Source: Fistulifera solaris
Taxonomy: Eukaryota > Bacillariophyta > Bacillariophyceae > Naviculales > Stauroneidaceae
Length of the DNA: 64,000 nucleotides
Assembly: GCA_030295235.1 (NCBI GenBank)
Contig: AP026123.1
Location: 620,001 to 684,000, forward strand
Direction of reading: 5' to 3'
This document shows positions 45,936 through 57,446 of the stretch, in pieces. Below the pieces are notes generated by a model. It made no database searches. It was not told where the DNA came from and worked only from the letters and a program-made list of their open reading frames with translations. The number at the start of each line of letters is the position of its first letter. The stretch's first letter is position 1. The translations under genes and the position numbers were made by a program.

Positions 45936-48034
45936 TTACAGTGCGTTTTCATCGATTGAGTCTCCATCAATGTTCTCGTCGCTGAGAGGTTCTCCGTCAA
46001 GCTCTTCGCCGATCGATTCCCCGTCAATGTTTTCATCATCCAGAGGCTCCCCATCGACGTCTCTGTTAGTGGCATTGTCTTTCGAGTCCTCTTCTAAGGA
46101 TTCCCCATCGACGTCATCGACATCAACGCGATCATCGTCTACTTCGGAATCTTCTCTTGAGCATTTGTTCGTTACATAATCTTCCCCCCTGACATGGTTT
46201 TTGAATAAAACGGCCCTCTTCGGTGAGAAACCTTTCTTCGGGTAAGCGTTCAATGACATCCCAGTCACCCTTCGGCGCACAGTCCTTCTGTTCATCGCTC
46301 GGTGACGGCTGCAACTCCGCGTCGTCAAGTTCTGAATCTAAAGATCTATCTTTGACATTGTCTTCGTGTTGTGTGAGACTGGATTTCTTCTCTGTAAACT
46401 TTGGTTTTATCTTCTTCCCTTCGAACCTATCCTGTAATTCATCCAAAAACAAGGGACTATAAACGCTCCAATTCGTCCAAGCTGCTAAGATTGAACTAAT
46501 TTCGACGGCAAGCTTATTGCGGGTAAGCCGCCCACCCCATTCCATCCTACCAATTGCCGTGAAGACGTCTGGGGCCATTTTTTCAATTGCGTCACGATAT
46601 CGAAACGCGTTCCGGACTCCAGGCTGTTGCGAATTAAAAAGAATATCAGAAAGAAGAAACAGCTGCGCTGTTTTCTGCTCCATTGCAACGTCCTTCGGCA
46701 CGTTCTCTGAGGGTTTTTCTTTCAACAACTCCTGAAGCATATCGCAGATATGTCGAAATGAGCCGCTTTTTTCGAAACAAAAGGCCATGGCTTGACAAAT
46801 TGAGCCACGTGACGTAGTGAGCTCCTTTCGAAACAGACGTCTGAATTCAGTTAATTCGCGCGGTGTGAGGTCTTGCCCGTCGCTAGTTCCACAGTGTCGT
46901 CGGCGTGCATCTGGAAGTTCCGTGCAAATTGCAGTTGGGACTTCTTTCTTGTCACCATGATGCAGAGGAGGCGGAATCCATACCGGTCCTCCCTCTTCCA
47001 TTACAAAGGGTTCTGTATGCCAAGACTCCCAGGTGTCCCCATGCGCAAAACTCCACACACGCCAAAGATAGTAATTTCGTTCAGTGTCACTCCATGAACA
47101 TTCTTGCTCTCTTCTCAACTTCTGTTCCAGCGGGTGCTCATCGCTAGCCACAGCAAAAGCAGCATTAGAAATTAAATGCTCTCTTTCGCTATCTGAAGGT
47201 ATAAGAACCTCAATAGAACCCGCACCAGCTTTTAGTTTGGTCGGCCTACTAGACATTTCTTCATGATGATTTGGGACATGGCGACCCCACCGCACCATGA
47301 TAAACCTCCCTACTCGAAAGGCATCCGTGTCATTTAGCTCCTTCAAAGCTGCTTCCGCGTCGGCGCGATAGCGAAAACACACGAAACCTGAATGTCTATT
47401 TCGAAATCGCTCTTCGGGGGTTCTAGCCCACATGATTTTGACCGAATGCAACGGACCTTTGGAATCAAAAAGGAGCTCAACAGGCAAAGAGTTAGAAGAG
47501 TCCTCTGAGAATAGGAATCATGATTCAGTCAACTGTACCGACTAGATAGACGTTATCTCACCAAATTGCACAAACACGTCATATACTTGTTCTTCGGTAA
47601 GATGGGGGCGAGATTTCCCACAAACAAATTCGTAGTAATATTCTCCTCCCCAGGTTGAACAAACGAGCCAGATACACGCTGATTCGAAGGTCGTGGGTGC
47701 TTCGATAGCATCGTCGTTTCCGCGTTTAATTCTTGCAATAACGCATCCATTTTGGCTTTCCGGGAGGAGCTTATCGCTCCGTGATGTCGTTTCATCGAAG
47801 AAGTAATTGAAGCCTTCACAGGATCTTTCTTCGTGATCGTTACTGCTCCCGAATCTAATTTGGTAGCTTCGCATGAGGTTGGCATAAATACTTTTGTCGA
47901 ATTAAATGCGTCTTCATCATCAGGCTTGCCCATTCTTGACTTCTTTTTGAGGGTCGCAAAAACTCGTCTTCCTCCGAGGACGATGTGTCGCCACTCTCGG
48001 GAGGCGGGGCGCCTTTACGATGACGGATACTCAT
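45936..48034 (-). CDS. U2 snRNP-associated SURP protein (SR140/U2SURP)
   Basis: Spliceosome-associated protein. Minus-strand exons 47,562-48,034 and 45,936-47,456; intron of 105 nt with a GTGAG donor, located inside the RRM. Start at 48,034 (MSIRHRKGAPPPE). About 664 aa after three frame breaks: T run 47,944-47,948, G run 47,604-47,608, C run 46,184-46,189. Domains in order: RRM (TTNLFVGNLAP ... VKIMWARTPEE ... SGFVCF), SURP-type region (NYYLWRVWSFAHGDTWESW, FVMEEGGPVWIPPP), and CID domain (LTPRELTEFRRLFRKEL ... AQLFLLSDILFNS). The acidic C-terminal repeats (DVDGEPLDDENIDGES) correspond to the family DxDGxPL segment. Orthology is clear. Confidence 0.92.
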
Positions 48035-48163
48035 GATAACCGTGCCAATACCTTTGTTGCGAATTTAACTATACAGAAAGAAGAAATGCGGTAGGCCTGC
48101 AACATCGTAAGCTTTTGACACTCTAACACCTTTTCATGATACGGCAATGCGAATACCAGGTAT

Positions 48164-48690
48164 AACGCTTCGAATAATGCCTACGTAGATTCTGCGTAGG
48201 CCTGGTACGGAAATTTATCGACAGAGGGGGGACCCGGATAAGGTTTTACTCGACCTCATTAATTTGTGCATCTGGATTGCATCAAAGTCATCATCGCCTT
48301 CACCAAGATGATGTATCCGTACCAAGAAGCGATAAATGACAGCAACTCGAACTCGAAACGTGAAAAGGATGATGGACGCAACGCTTCGAGTAATGTCCAC
48401 GTAGCTTCTACGTAGGCCTGGTACGGGAATTTATCGACAGAGGGGGGACCCGGATTGTGTCTTACTTCGACCTCATTAATTTATTTGTGCATCTGGATTG
48501 CATCAAAGTCATCATCGCCTTCACCAAGATGATGTATCCGTACCAACAAGCGATAATTGACAGCAACTCGAACTCGAAACGTAAAAAGGATGATGGATGC
48601 AACGTTTCGAAAATTGTTTACGTAGATTCTACGTAGTCCTGGTAGGGAAATTTATCGACAGAGGGGGACCCGGATTATGTCTTAGTTCGC
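48164..48690. repeat. 216-221-bp tandem repeat with internal hairpins
   Basis: Units start at 48,164, 48,380 and 48,601 (the last partial). Shared segments: AACGCTTCGAATAATG, the inverted repeat CCTACGTAGATTCTGCGTAGG, AATTTATCGACAGAGGGG and ATCAAAGTCATCATCGCC. The hairpin arm sequence varies slightly between units (CTACGTAG / TTCTACGTAG). It lies between the divergent U2SURP and GMP synthase genes, so it also occupies their promoter region. Confidence 0.9.
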
Positions 48691-48881
48691 GCATCCATCG
48701 CGCGCAATTTTTATGTCTGTGCTTCGTACGACTTTACATTCTGCCAACCAAAAGAAAAGGCGCGGTTTTTGTTGTTGCCAACTGCCAACAACAAAAAACT
48801 TCCTTATTAGTCGCAAAGAACATCGATTTACACAATTTTGTCAGACGACCTGTAGTGTTGCAATTCTAACGATACTACACA

Positions 48882-50583
48882 ATGGCTTCTGAGGACACAC
48901 TTCAACAAGCGGGGAGCCTGGGAAATTTGGACCGGTAAGTTTGTGTGAGCCCGATTCTTCCGTTCGACTTCACCTTCCGATCTCATCTGACTTTGTCGTC
49001 TTGCCTCTTTTGACATCAGTCCGCAAATCTCCATCTTGGACTTTGGTTCGCAATATTCTCACCTTATTGCACGACGCGTCCGTGAACTCAACCTCTATTG
49101 CGAGCTGTATTCGTGCCAGGTCTCAGCGGAAGAGCTCGGAAAGCACGAAATCACAGCCATCATTCTTTCAGGAGGACCGTCTTCCGTGTACGACGAAGGG
49201 GCTCCTCATGTTCGAAAAGAAGTATGGGACTTGATTAGTAGCCGACAGATACCGGTACTCGGAATCTGCTATGGAATGCAGGAGCTTGCTTACACATTTG
49301 GTGGACACGTTCAGCCGGGTCTCAAGCACGAGTATGGAAAGGCTCATGTGCAACGTATTGACCCCAATCACACCTCTCCGTTGCTTCACAATATGCCGGA
49401 TGATTTCGTGATGTGGATGTCGCACGGCGATAAACTCGATAAAACGCCCGAAGGGTTCAAAGCAGTTGCCAAAACGAGCAACGCCGAGTTTGTCATCATG
49501 GAAAATATTGAAAAAAAGATGTGGGGACTGCAGTTTCACCCCGAGGTTACCCACTCGCCCCAGGGCAACATTATTCTCCGCAATTTCTGCATCGACATTG
49601 CAGGTGCTAAACCGAACTGGATCATGACCGATTACGCTGCTGAATTCATCGAGTCGGTGAGGAAGCAAGTGGGGGATGGGCATGTGATTGGTGCCGTAAG
49701 TGGTGGTGTAGATTCCACAGTGGCCGCCGTTCTCATGACTAGAGCTATTGGTGATCGCTTCCATGCCGTCATGGTGGATAATGGTTGCTTGCGTAAAGAC
49801 GAAGCTGTTACTGTCGTCAAACGACTACGGGAAGATTGCCATGTAAATCTGCGATGTGTCGACGCATCGGATCGTTTTTTGGGTCTTTTGAAAGGGGTAA
49901 CTGATCCAGAACAGAAGCGAAAGATCATTGGTCGTACTTTCATTGATGTTTTCCAGGAAGAAGCAGATAAGATTCAAGCAGAAAGTGGCAGATGCGACTA
50001 TCTTCTCCAAGGTACACTTTACCCGGATGTGATTGAAAGCATCTCTTACAAGGGTCCATCGGCGACTATTAAAACACACCACAATGTTGGCGGCTTGCCA
50101 GCAACAATGAAACTCAAACTGATTGAGCCGCTTCGTGAGTTGTTTAAGGACGAAGTGCGCGCTTTGGGTATCGCTTTGGGTATCGAAGAGAATAGTGTTT
50201 GGCGCCATCCGTTCCCCGGTCCGGGATTGGCCATCCGTATTCTTGGCGAAGTGACGGCGGAACGAGTCAAGATTTTGCAAGAAGCAGATGCAATCATGAT
50301 TGAAGAGCTTCATAAGGCGGGGCATTATCGCGCCATTGGACAGGCATTCGTTGTGCTTTTGCCAGTGAAAAGCGTGGGTGTAATGGGAGATGGTCGCACC
50401 TACGAGGACGTCGCCGCAATCCGGTGCGTTGAGACGACTGATTATATGACTGCTGACTTTTATCATTTACCTTACGAGGTGATGGGAGCCATGTCAAGCA
50501 GAATCATCAACGAGGTTCGAGGAATCAACCGCGTCTGCTACGATATCAGTTCGAAACCCCCTGCTACTATTGAATGGGAATAG
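48882..50583 (+). CDS. guaA: GMP synthase (glutamine-hydrolysing)
   Basis: Amidates XMP to GMP, the final step of guanine nucleotide synthesis. Exons 48,882-48,934 and 49,020-50,583; intron of 85 nt. The protein is 538 aa with no frame break. The class I amidotransferase domain shows GICYGMQELAY (nucleophile Cys) and FHPEVTHSPQG (catalytic His/Glu). The ATP-pyrophosphatase domain shows AVSGGVDSTVAAVL (PP-loop). The C-terminal dimerisation domain contains RHPFPGPGLAIRILG and ends KPPATIEWE. All are canonical and the gene is intact. Confidence 0.98.
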
Positions 50584-50693
50584 TTAAGTAGCGTAAATAA
50601 CACGTATTATGTGTATTCCACTTGGTATGCATAATAAAGCACGACAAAAGTCAAATAACTTCGAACTTTTTCCAAGAAACGTTAGCACCATCT

Positions 50694-51966
50694 TCAGCCA
50701 CCGCGTGTGTTGTTGGGAGGTGCGGACCCGTTGTCATTCGCATTTGATCTACCAACAATTGCGTCTGGCCCCGAACTAATAACTTCTTCCACGACCGTAT
50801 TGAAGGATCGACAAGTTGCAACTGGGCATTGAATGCCGAGAAAGTGCCACTGACAATTGTGTGATTTCACTTCGCAATCGTTGCACATGATAGTGACAAT
50901 ACGTTGCAAATCCGCCGGCATAGGATGTTCCGCAATGTCACGAGCCCTAGCTTCCCACGCGGCAGCCATCGATTGCTGACTGACTACTGTCTTTTTTGCA
51001 GATCGGGCACCGATAATCGAACCCCGCTAGTTTACGGAAGCAGTGAGCATGAATGGCGTGTCCGCAGGGCAAGTCCTGCGGCGATTGTCTAGAGGAAAAC
51101 ATATCTTCTCGACAAACGGGACAATTGTTTTTGTACTTGTCTTTCAAGCATTGATGTGTTTCGAAGACCGTGACGGAAATGCACATGCAGCATTGGTCAC
51201 AGTGACGAAAGGATTCCATACCGCCCACGCGGCAGAAACCACATTGATCACAATGGAAGGGCTTTTTACCCTGTATGCAAATGAGTTAGCAACTACAATT
51301 TCAACATGTGAAAAGTGAAAATGGACCTGCAGTTCTTACCAGTGACATCCATAGATTACAGATTCCACAATGATACTCTCCGAATACCGTGTGACAACTC
51401 GTGCACTGGTTCCTGCAGAAAAAGAGTGAAGAGTTGTCAGAAAATTGCGACTTCTTTTCATTCATACCAATCGGTTGTACTTACGTCGCCGCTTGTCTCA
51501 CGTTACAATTCTTGCAAACGACCTCTCGAATTAAGAAACGATTCAACGGCGGATGGCCCGGAGGACTCAATTCATCATGACATATCCGACAACCGAAGAC
51601 TCGATTACAGCAAGGGGCGACAATGTTGCAATTTCTCTCGTAATGCACACAGGCTGCACTCGCTTCTTGCGCGGGCAAGACCGGAGCCGGAGCGGGAGCC
51701 TGTATCGTGCGATTGCCCGTCATGAGTGACTGAATGCGAAATCGTTTTTCATCCGCACTCAACGAAGTATCCGCCATGACCGCTTGAATCGCACGTCTTC
51801 TCGCTACAGCGGCATCTTCTTCTGCTGGAACAGGAGGAGCCGTGACATCGTCCATATCGTTCCCGTCTTCCATTGCGTCTTCGTCGTCGGAGAGATCATC
51901 GTCGTCGTTGGCGCTGTGGTCGTCCATATCCATATCCTCGTCGCGAAAGTCGTCGTCGTTATCCAT
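50694..51966 (-). CDS. CHY/CTCHY/RING zinc-finger E3 ubiquitin ligase (RCHY1-like), copy 1
   Basis: Minus-strand exons 51,485-51,966, 51,340-51,412 and 50,694-51,270; introns of 72 and 69 nt. About 376 aa after a frame break at the T run 50,992-50,997. An acidic N-terminal stretch (DMDMDDHSANDDDD) is followed by the CHY finger (CVHYERNCNIVAPCCNRVFGCRICHDE), a CTCHY segment, RING-type CPVCREDMFSSRQSPQDLPCGHAIHAHCF and a C-terminal rubredoxin-like ribbon (MCNDCEVKSHNCQWHFLGIQC). In this copy the last ribbon reads CPVATC, where copy 2 has CPGC. It is a close paralogue of 57,447-58,682. Confidence 0.92.
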
Positions 51967-52170
51967 CGTTCTTTCGTTAGGAAAGACTGTTATAGCGCAA
52001 ACTGTTTAGGATAATACGGAGTAAGATTTTTTAGTCTTCTTTTAGCAAAGAGGGGCAAATGCGAATAAGAATAAGCGCTTCAAATGAAACGATGACTTTC
52101 CCTTATTTCATCTGCTGCTGCCTTCGAGCGTGACGCAGAACGCGGAGATCAAGGAGGGTCATTATTAATT

Positions 52171-52325
52171 CCCACATTTTCTGGAGACGTGAATACATCA
52201 CGCTCCCACATTTTCTGGACACGTCAAAACCACATTCCCACATTTTCTGGACAGGTGAAAACATAATAACACGCCCACATTTTCTGGACAAATCAGACCC
52301 CCAGATTTTCTGGAGATGTCAAGAA
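52171..52325. repeat. Five short repeats around the ACATTTTCTGGA motif
   Basis: CACATTTTCTGGA or CAGATTTTCTGGA occurs five times between 52,171 and 52,320, separated by 30-45 bp of loosely similar sequence (GACACGTCAAAACC, GACAGGTGAAAACA). It sits in the gap between copy 1 of the CHY/RING gene and Pex6. It is related in sequence to the CCAGAAAATCTGG motifs near 42,280 and 44,320-44,390. Confidence 0.75.
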
Positions 52326-52472
52326 CATCACATGCACTGCACCCGTCACGACGATTAATTTCGAGACCAGCAGCAGTTATTGTAATCGTCCTTCTTGTTA
52401 TAATTACGGAGCATAAAATTAACGAATTTCGAAGAACAAAATATAAACGCTTTCCTAGTATGGCCTTTCAAA

Positions 52473-54820
52473 ATGATCCGAGCCAGCAACTTTTGTCGCT
52501 CTAGTGAAGAATTCAAGGTGCAGCTCGTGTTGCACGAAGGAAACTGCGAGTCTCAATCGTCTTTGGTTTCGTGGAGAGTTTTGCGGCGCCTTTCTCGGCC
52601 GACTGGAAGTTGGGTGACGCTGTCATGTGCTGCTACGAAGACATGTATTTATACCAGGCTAGTACTCACGGAGGATGACACAAATCATACATCAGTTGAC
52701 GAGGAGAATCTAGTCGTCCGGGTCAATGTGTTGACCGCCTCCAACTTGTTGTCGGGGATGCCGATTAGCCAGGTTAACAATGTTGAATGCACACTCAAGA
52801 CGCTATCCAATGATGAAGATTTACCCACTGCTGAATGCGTTACGCTACGGATATGGAGTATCCCTGTTCCGCCTCCAAGCTTAATCTATTCGCCTCCAAA
52901 AGAGAATTTCCCGTTGCCTGCTCGCAAAACTCTGCTACAAAAAGATATTTTGATAGCTGTTCGTCAAGGCCATGATATTTGTTTTTACGAAGTGATCGAC
53001 ATAGATCGCAATGAGAATGCCAGTATCATGGCGTACGAGACTTCGTCAAATACCTCCTTTCGGATAGAGATGGCCGAACACAAATTAGCATGCCCGCGTT
53101 TACCGCCATTGACAGCAACGAGCAACCTCTTTACATCAACAATCAGCTCTCTTCCGCCACACCCCGATACTTCCGTAGTGATCGAAGCGCTGTCACTACC
53201 GATACATTATTCCCCACAAGAACGTGTACTGCACGTTTGCGGTGAATTACAAAATGTTACGGAAGCAATTCAAGTTGCAGCAGATCGTTTGGGACGGCGA
53301 CTGGTACCAGTACGAGGACTCGCGTTTCATGCTTATTTTCACGGCCGCGTCAAAAATCCGACGGGCTCCTTGGCAGACAAGTTGATCGGGTTAGAAGTGG
53401 CTTTGGAGCAGGCTTTGTATCACGCACCGGCCGTATTGCTGTTGCAGGATTTGGATAAAGAACTTTCTATACATGATCATGAGTTACAAGAAGACGAAGA
53501 AAGCAGAATCTGGTCGTTAATCATGGACTACTTAAAGCCGTCGTCGAACGCAACACTTCGAAAGGGAAAACGATCCGGTACGCCACCGGTACTTGTCGTG
53601 CTCAGTTCCGAGAAGGTATTAAAGCGGGGCCCGCTGATGCGCAATCTAGTTCACCCGTCTGTTGTTTGCTCAATTCCGGACGCAAATTACATCGAGTATT
53701 TGTGGAAACTGCACATAAAAGACATCCCACCAACTGAGCTATTATGCGAGATTCTGTCGGGACGGACACGGGACCAAATCTGTAGAATTCTGCGAAATAT
53801 ACAGCGCAAATTAAACCGTGACGTTCCCGACTTCGTTGCTTTGCTCCGGGAAATTTGCGAAGAACACGACAATAGAACGAAGCTTTCTAGTATGGCGAAA
53901 ATCCCGAAGGTGCATTGGGAAGATGTTGGTGGACTTTCTCATGTCCGCAGCGAAATCATGGAAGCAATTGAACTCCCTCTACAGCATCCAAACCTGTTCC
54001 CTCCATCCACACGGTCTGGAATTTTGCTCTATGGTCCTCCGGGAACAGGGAAAACGCTCGTAGCCAAAGCCGTTGCTACGGAATGCAAGTTACCGTTTCT
54101 TTCGGTAAAAGGGCCTGAATTACTTGGAAGTTACATTGGAGAAAGCGAAGCGAACGTTCGAGAGGTTTTCGCACAAGCTCGGAGTTGCGCTCGTCAAAAC
54201 AAGCCTCCTGCGTGCATCCTCTTTTTGACGAGCTGGATAGTTTGGCGCCTCGCCGCGGAGAACAAGCCAGTGGGGGAAATGTCATAGATCGCGTTGTCGC
54301 CACCTTTTTCGGCGAGCTTGATAAGGACGCAAAGGATTGCTCGATATTTGTGATGGGAGCGACGAATCGACCCGACTTATTGGATCCGTCTCTTTTGCGT
54401 CCCGGTCGCTTCGACCGTCTAGTGTACTTGGGGATCTTTCCCGAAGATCGGGCACAAATATTAGCTGCGCAGATTAGGAAATTGAACCTTGAGGACGAAC
54501 CGCACGTTCTCGCCGAGTTTGTGGTGGACAAGCTGCCGAATAATTTGACGGGTGCGGACTTATCGACCATTGCGACGGGGGCGCAGCTTTTGGCTACGGA
54601 ACGCCTGTGCGCGGAAGCGGAGAATGAATTCCGGATGCAGCAACCAAATGGTAACAGTGAGCTGACTATGGACCAGTTTCTAGAATCTTGGAGCGAAGAG
54701 CGTCTAGTGCCGACTGTGACACTTGATGATTTAATTCAGGCTTCGGAAAAAGTGATACCCAGCGTAAGTGAAGCTGACTTAAAACGTTATGAACTTTTAA
54801 AGGATCGGTTCCGAAGGTAA
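52473..54820 (+). CDS. PEX6: Pex6-type AAA ATPase of peroxisome biogenesis
   Basis: With Pex1 it extracts the PTS receptor from the peroxisomal membrane. About 782 aa after a frame break in the T run 54,222-54,226, which falls inside the Walker B motif. The second AAA domain is canonical: [20 protein letters not shown], Walker [29 protein letters not shown], Walker B with [32 protein letters not shown]. The first AAA domain (about 53,190-53,700) has no recognisable Walker A, as in other Pex6 proteins. The protein is shorter than typical Pex6 (about 980 aa), mostly at the N-terminus. ATG at 52,459 in another frame could give an alternative start if there is a further break. Confidence 0.87.
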
Positions 54821-55105
54821 AAGGATATTGAAATGCGACTAAGTTAGCCATAATTGCAAATCACATACAAGTGCCGGATAAAATGTTTGTGATCATTCAT
54901 ATCGTCCGTATTTCGCCACGACTGCACTTCAGTCATGAGTCATGAGACATTCCGATTTCGATAACTCAAACTTCCGCCCAAACAAGTGAAGCAAAACCGA
55001 ATCTGTTGACGATCGACTCAGAACGACAGAAACGCATTCTTCTCTTTCATTTATTTCGCTTTAAGAGAGTTGCGACTTGACAGCTTCACATCCAAGCGAG
55101 ACAAG

Positions 55106-56950
55106 ATGCTTACTTTAGGCTTATTGTTGACACTGTTCCCTCTGTTGAGTTCGGGCGCGACAGACTTCATTCCGTGCTCGACCTCGTGCAACGGAGGTGA
55201 TGTGAATTATGAACTCGTGGCGAATGTACGCAGCATGCAGCTGCTGAATTACACCTACCGCGGAAGAACTTACTCTACGGAAGGATCCGATTCGTACTTG
55301 GGACCGACGATGCGTGTGAAACCGGGTCAAACGCTCTGGATCAAGTTGACAAATCAGATGCACGAGCCCGTCGGTCCGACTCGCGTCACGGTCGAGGATT
55401 ACTGGAATATGCTACAAAAACCAGGCGAAAAGATCAAGTATCAATATTACAAAAAAGCAGTCGCCAATGCATCCTTAATGACGGTCGATTTCCCGAACAT
55501 TCCGTCGCACTTTGACGCCACCAATCTGCATCTGCACGGTCTCGACATTGAAGTACACATGTTTGATCCAGTCAATACGCACAATCCCGATGCACCGCAC
55601 ATTGCGATCCATCCCGGCGAATGTTACTGTTACCGTTTCACGATTCCAGAGCATCATCCGGCCGGTATGTACTGGTATCATCCGCATCTCCACGGCTCGT
55701 CGGCGGTGCAAATGTGGGGCGGAATGTTCGGATTGCTGTACGTGGACGGTCCTTTGGAAGACGAACTGGCGGCATATGGTATCACCAACACACAGGAGTT
55801 TGTGATTTGGGATCCGGCGTTCAAAGCAGTGGATAAGCCGACGCACAACATTGAAGTGGATGAGTTTCTTATGGGACAAACCACGCTTTCCAAGATTCAT
55901 CCCTTTTTGGTAAACGGAAAAATGACCCCGAATTTCGACATTGGAGTGAATGAAGTTCTGCATCTACGATCGTTGTGTGCGACGACGGAGAATGAAAATA
56001 CGTTTATTATTTACAGAGAAGGTGAAGAAGATCTTCCCTGGGATGAAGCGTCGTTCCCTTTTTGGGTCATTGGCAGTGACGGAGTCATGTACAAGAAGCC
56101 CGTGCAGAAGAACATCATTGTCATGGCTGGTGGACAGCGCACTGAAATTCTCATTCAACTGGAGGAACCGGGCAAATATGTGATCAGTCAGCAAGGAATT
56201 CAAGGCATGCAGTTCTTCGACATGTACGGACACCCTCATGACCAAATATTGGCAACCATTACGGTGGAAGAACGTCCGGGCGTTCAGACTCCCACTATTC
56301 CCATCTCGGAGATGGTCTTCACGCCAGGATACAAGGAACAAGAATCCATCCAAGCTCATGACATTGTTGCAACAGAGTCGATTGTGTTTTCCATGGGCGC
56401 GAATCGGAATCAGGCTCCCTTTCCGCAATATTATGTGAACGGAAAGCCGTTTGATCCCAACCGCATTGACTTTACGGCGCACCCGGGAGAAGCGCGCGAA
56501 TACATTTTAATCAATGCAAATCACAACGTGCACCCGTTCCACATTCACGTGAATCGATTTCAAGTCAAAGAGATGGGATCCGAGCTGTCCATAGAAAAGT
56601 ATCCCGCTCTCAAAGCGGTCATGGACTTTGAGCCCGACGTTTGGCGTGATACAGTAGTGGTCCCACCCAATGGCAGAACGCGCATTTGGGTACAGTACAA
56701 GAACTACACAGGAAAAACGGTTCTTCACTGTCATTTTTTGGCTCATGAAGACACAGGAATGATGTCAACTGTTTTTATTGGGCCACAAGATTTTGTATTT
56801 CGGTGGAAGGATCATCAACAGGCTTTCATGGGTATAGGAATAGGTTTCCTCGTTGCTTTGCTTCTAGTTTTCGTGTTCCCCAAGAAGGAGCGAGCACCGG
56901 CCTATGAGCCTGTGGCTATGAATCGACTGAAATCCAAAGTTATCGATTGA
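55106..56950 (+). CDS. Membrane-anchored multicopper oxidase
   Basis: 614 aa, intact. The signal peptide is MLTLGLLLTLFPLLSSG and one C-terminal membrane helix (MGIGIGFLVALLLVFVF) precedes a short charged tail, so the catalytic part faces outside. Four copper-binding clusters: HLHGLDIE, YWYHPHLHG, NVHPFHIHVN and HCHFLAHEDTGMM, giving the type 1 Cys/His/Met and the trinuclear His set. In diatoms such oxidases often serve as surface ferroxidases with iron permeases, but no permease gene is nearby, so iron oxidation is only an inference; laccase- or bilirubin-oxidase-like activity is equally possible. Confidence 0.93.
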   Translation: MLTLGLLLTLFPLLSSGATDFIPCSTSCNGGDVNYELVANVRSMQLLNYTYRGRTYSTEGSDSYLGPTMRVKPGQTLWIKLTNQMHEPVGPTRVTVEDYWNMLQKPGEKIKYQYYKKAVANASLMTVDFPNIPSHFDATNLHLHGLDIEVHMFDPVNTHNPDAPHIAIHPGECYCYRFTIPEHHPAGMYWYHPHLHGSSAVQMWGGMFGLLYVDGPLEDELAAYGITNTQEFVIWDPAFKAVDKPTHNIEVDEFLMGQTTLSKIHPFLVNGKMTPNFDIGVNEVLHLRSLCATTENENTFIIYREGEEDLPWDEASFPFWVIGSDGVMYKKPVQKNIIVMAGGQRTEILIQLEEPGKYVISQQGIQGMQFFDMYGHPHDQILATITVEERPGVQTPTIPISEMVFTPGYKEQESIQAHDIVATESIVFSMGANRNQAPFPQYYVNGKPFDPNRIDFTAHPGEAREYILINANHNVHPFHIHVNRFQVKEMGSELSIEKYPALKAVMDFEPDVWRDTVVVPPNGRTRIWVQYKNYTGKTVLHCHFLAHEDTGMMSTVFIGPQDFVFRWKDHQQAFMGIGIGFLVALLLVFVFPKKERAPAYEPVAMNRLKSKVID

Positions 56951-57446
56951 CGAGAGTTTATGATTAGCCATGATCTTCCACTTAGTTTGTAATATTAAGA
57001 GACGTGATTGCGACTAAGGCTGCAATTTCATCCGTTTAGCTGCAATGCATCCTCATTTTCTAGTTCCAAAGTATTGGCCATAGCCTACAACTATCTGCAA
57101 AAAAGTACTGTCGTACCTTTCGCACCGAAGAAGGAGAATGGAACATACAAAGCGAAACGAAGAAACAAGGAACAGTGTAGAGAATAGCTGTTAAGTGTAG
57201 AAGGCAGAAATAGCAAGGATGGAAGAATGCCCATTGCTGACCAGTATATATTACAAAGTAGACGGACATTTGCATCTGTACATTAAGATCTAGACTAATT
57301 TCTTCGTTTCCGATTCTGGACCATAGTTCTTTGGCAAAATCTTCAGCACTTTCGCGACCGCAAAGGATTTGGATCGATCACAAAAAAGAAGCTTTTCTTT
57401 GTTATTGTTGTCGAAGTGATCAACCGCTGAGAAGCACAATAGTAGC
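56951..57446. other. Intergenic region
   Basis: Roughly 500 bp between the oxidase stop and copy 2 of the CHY/RING gene. AT-rich, no gene, repeat or RNA recognised. It should hold the oxidase 3' end signals and the promoter of the downstream gene. Confidence 0.4.
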
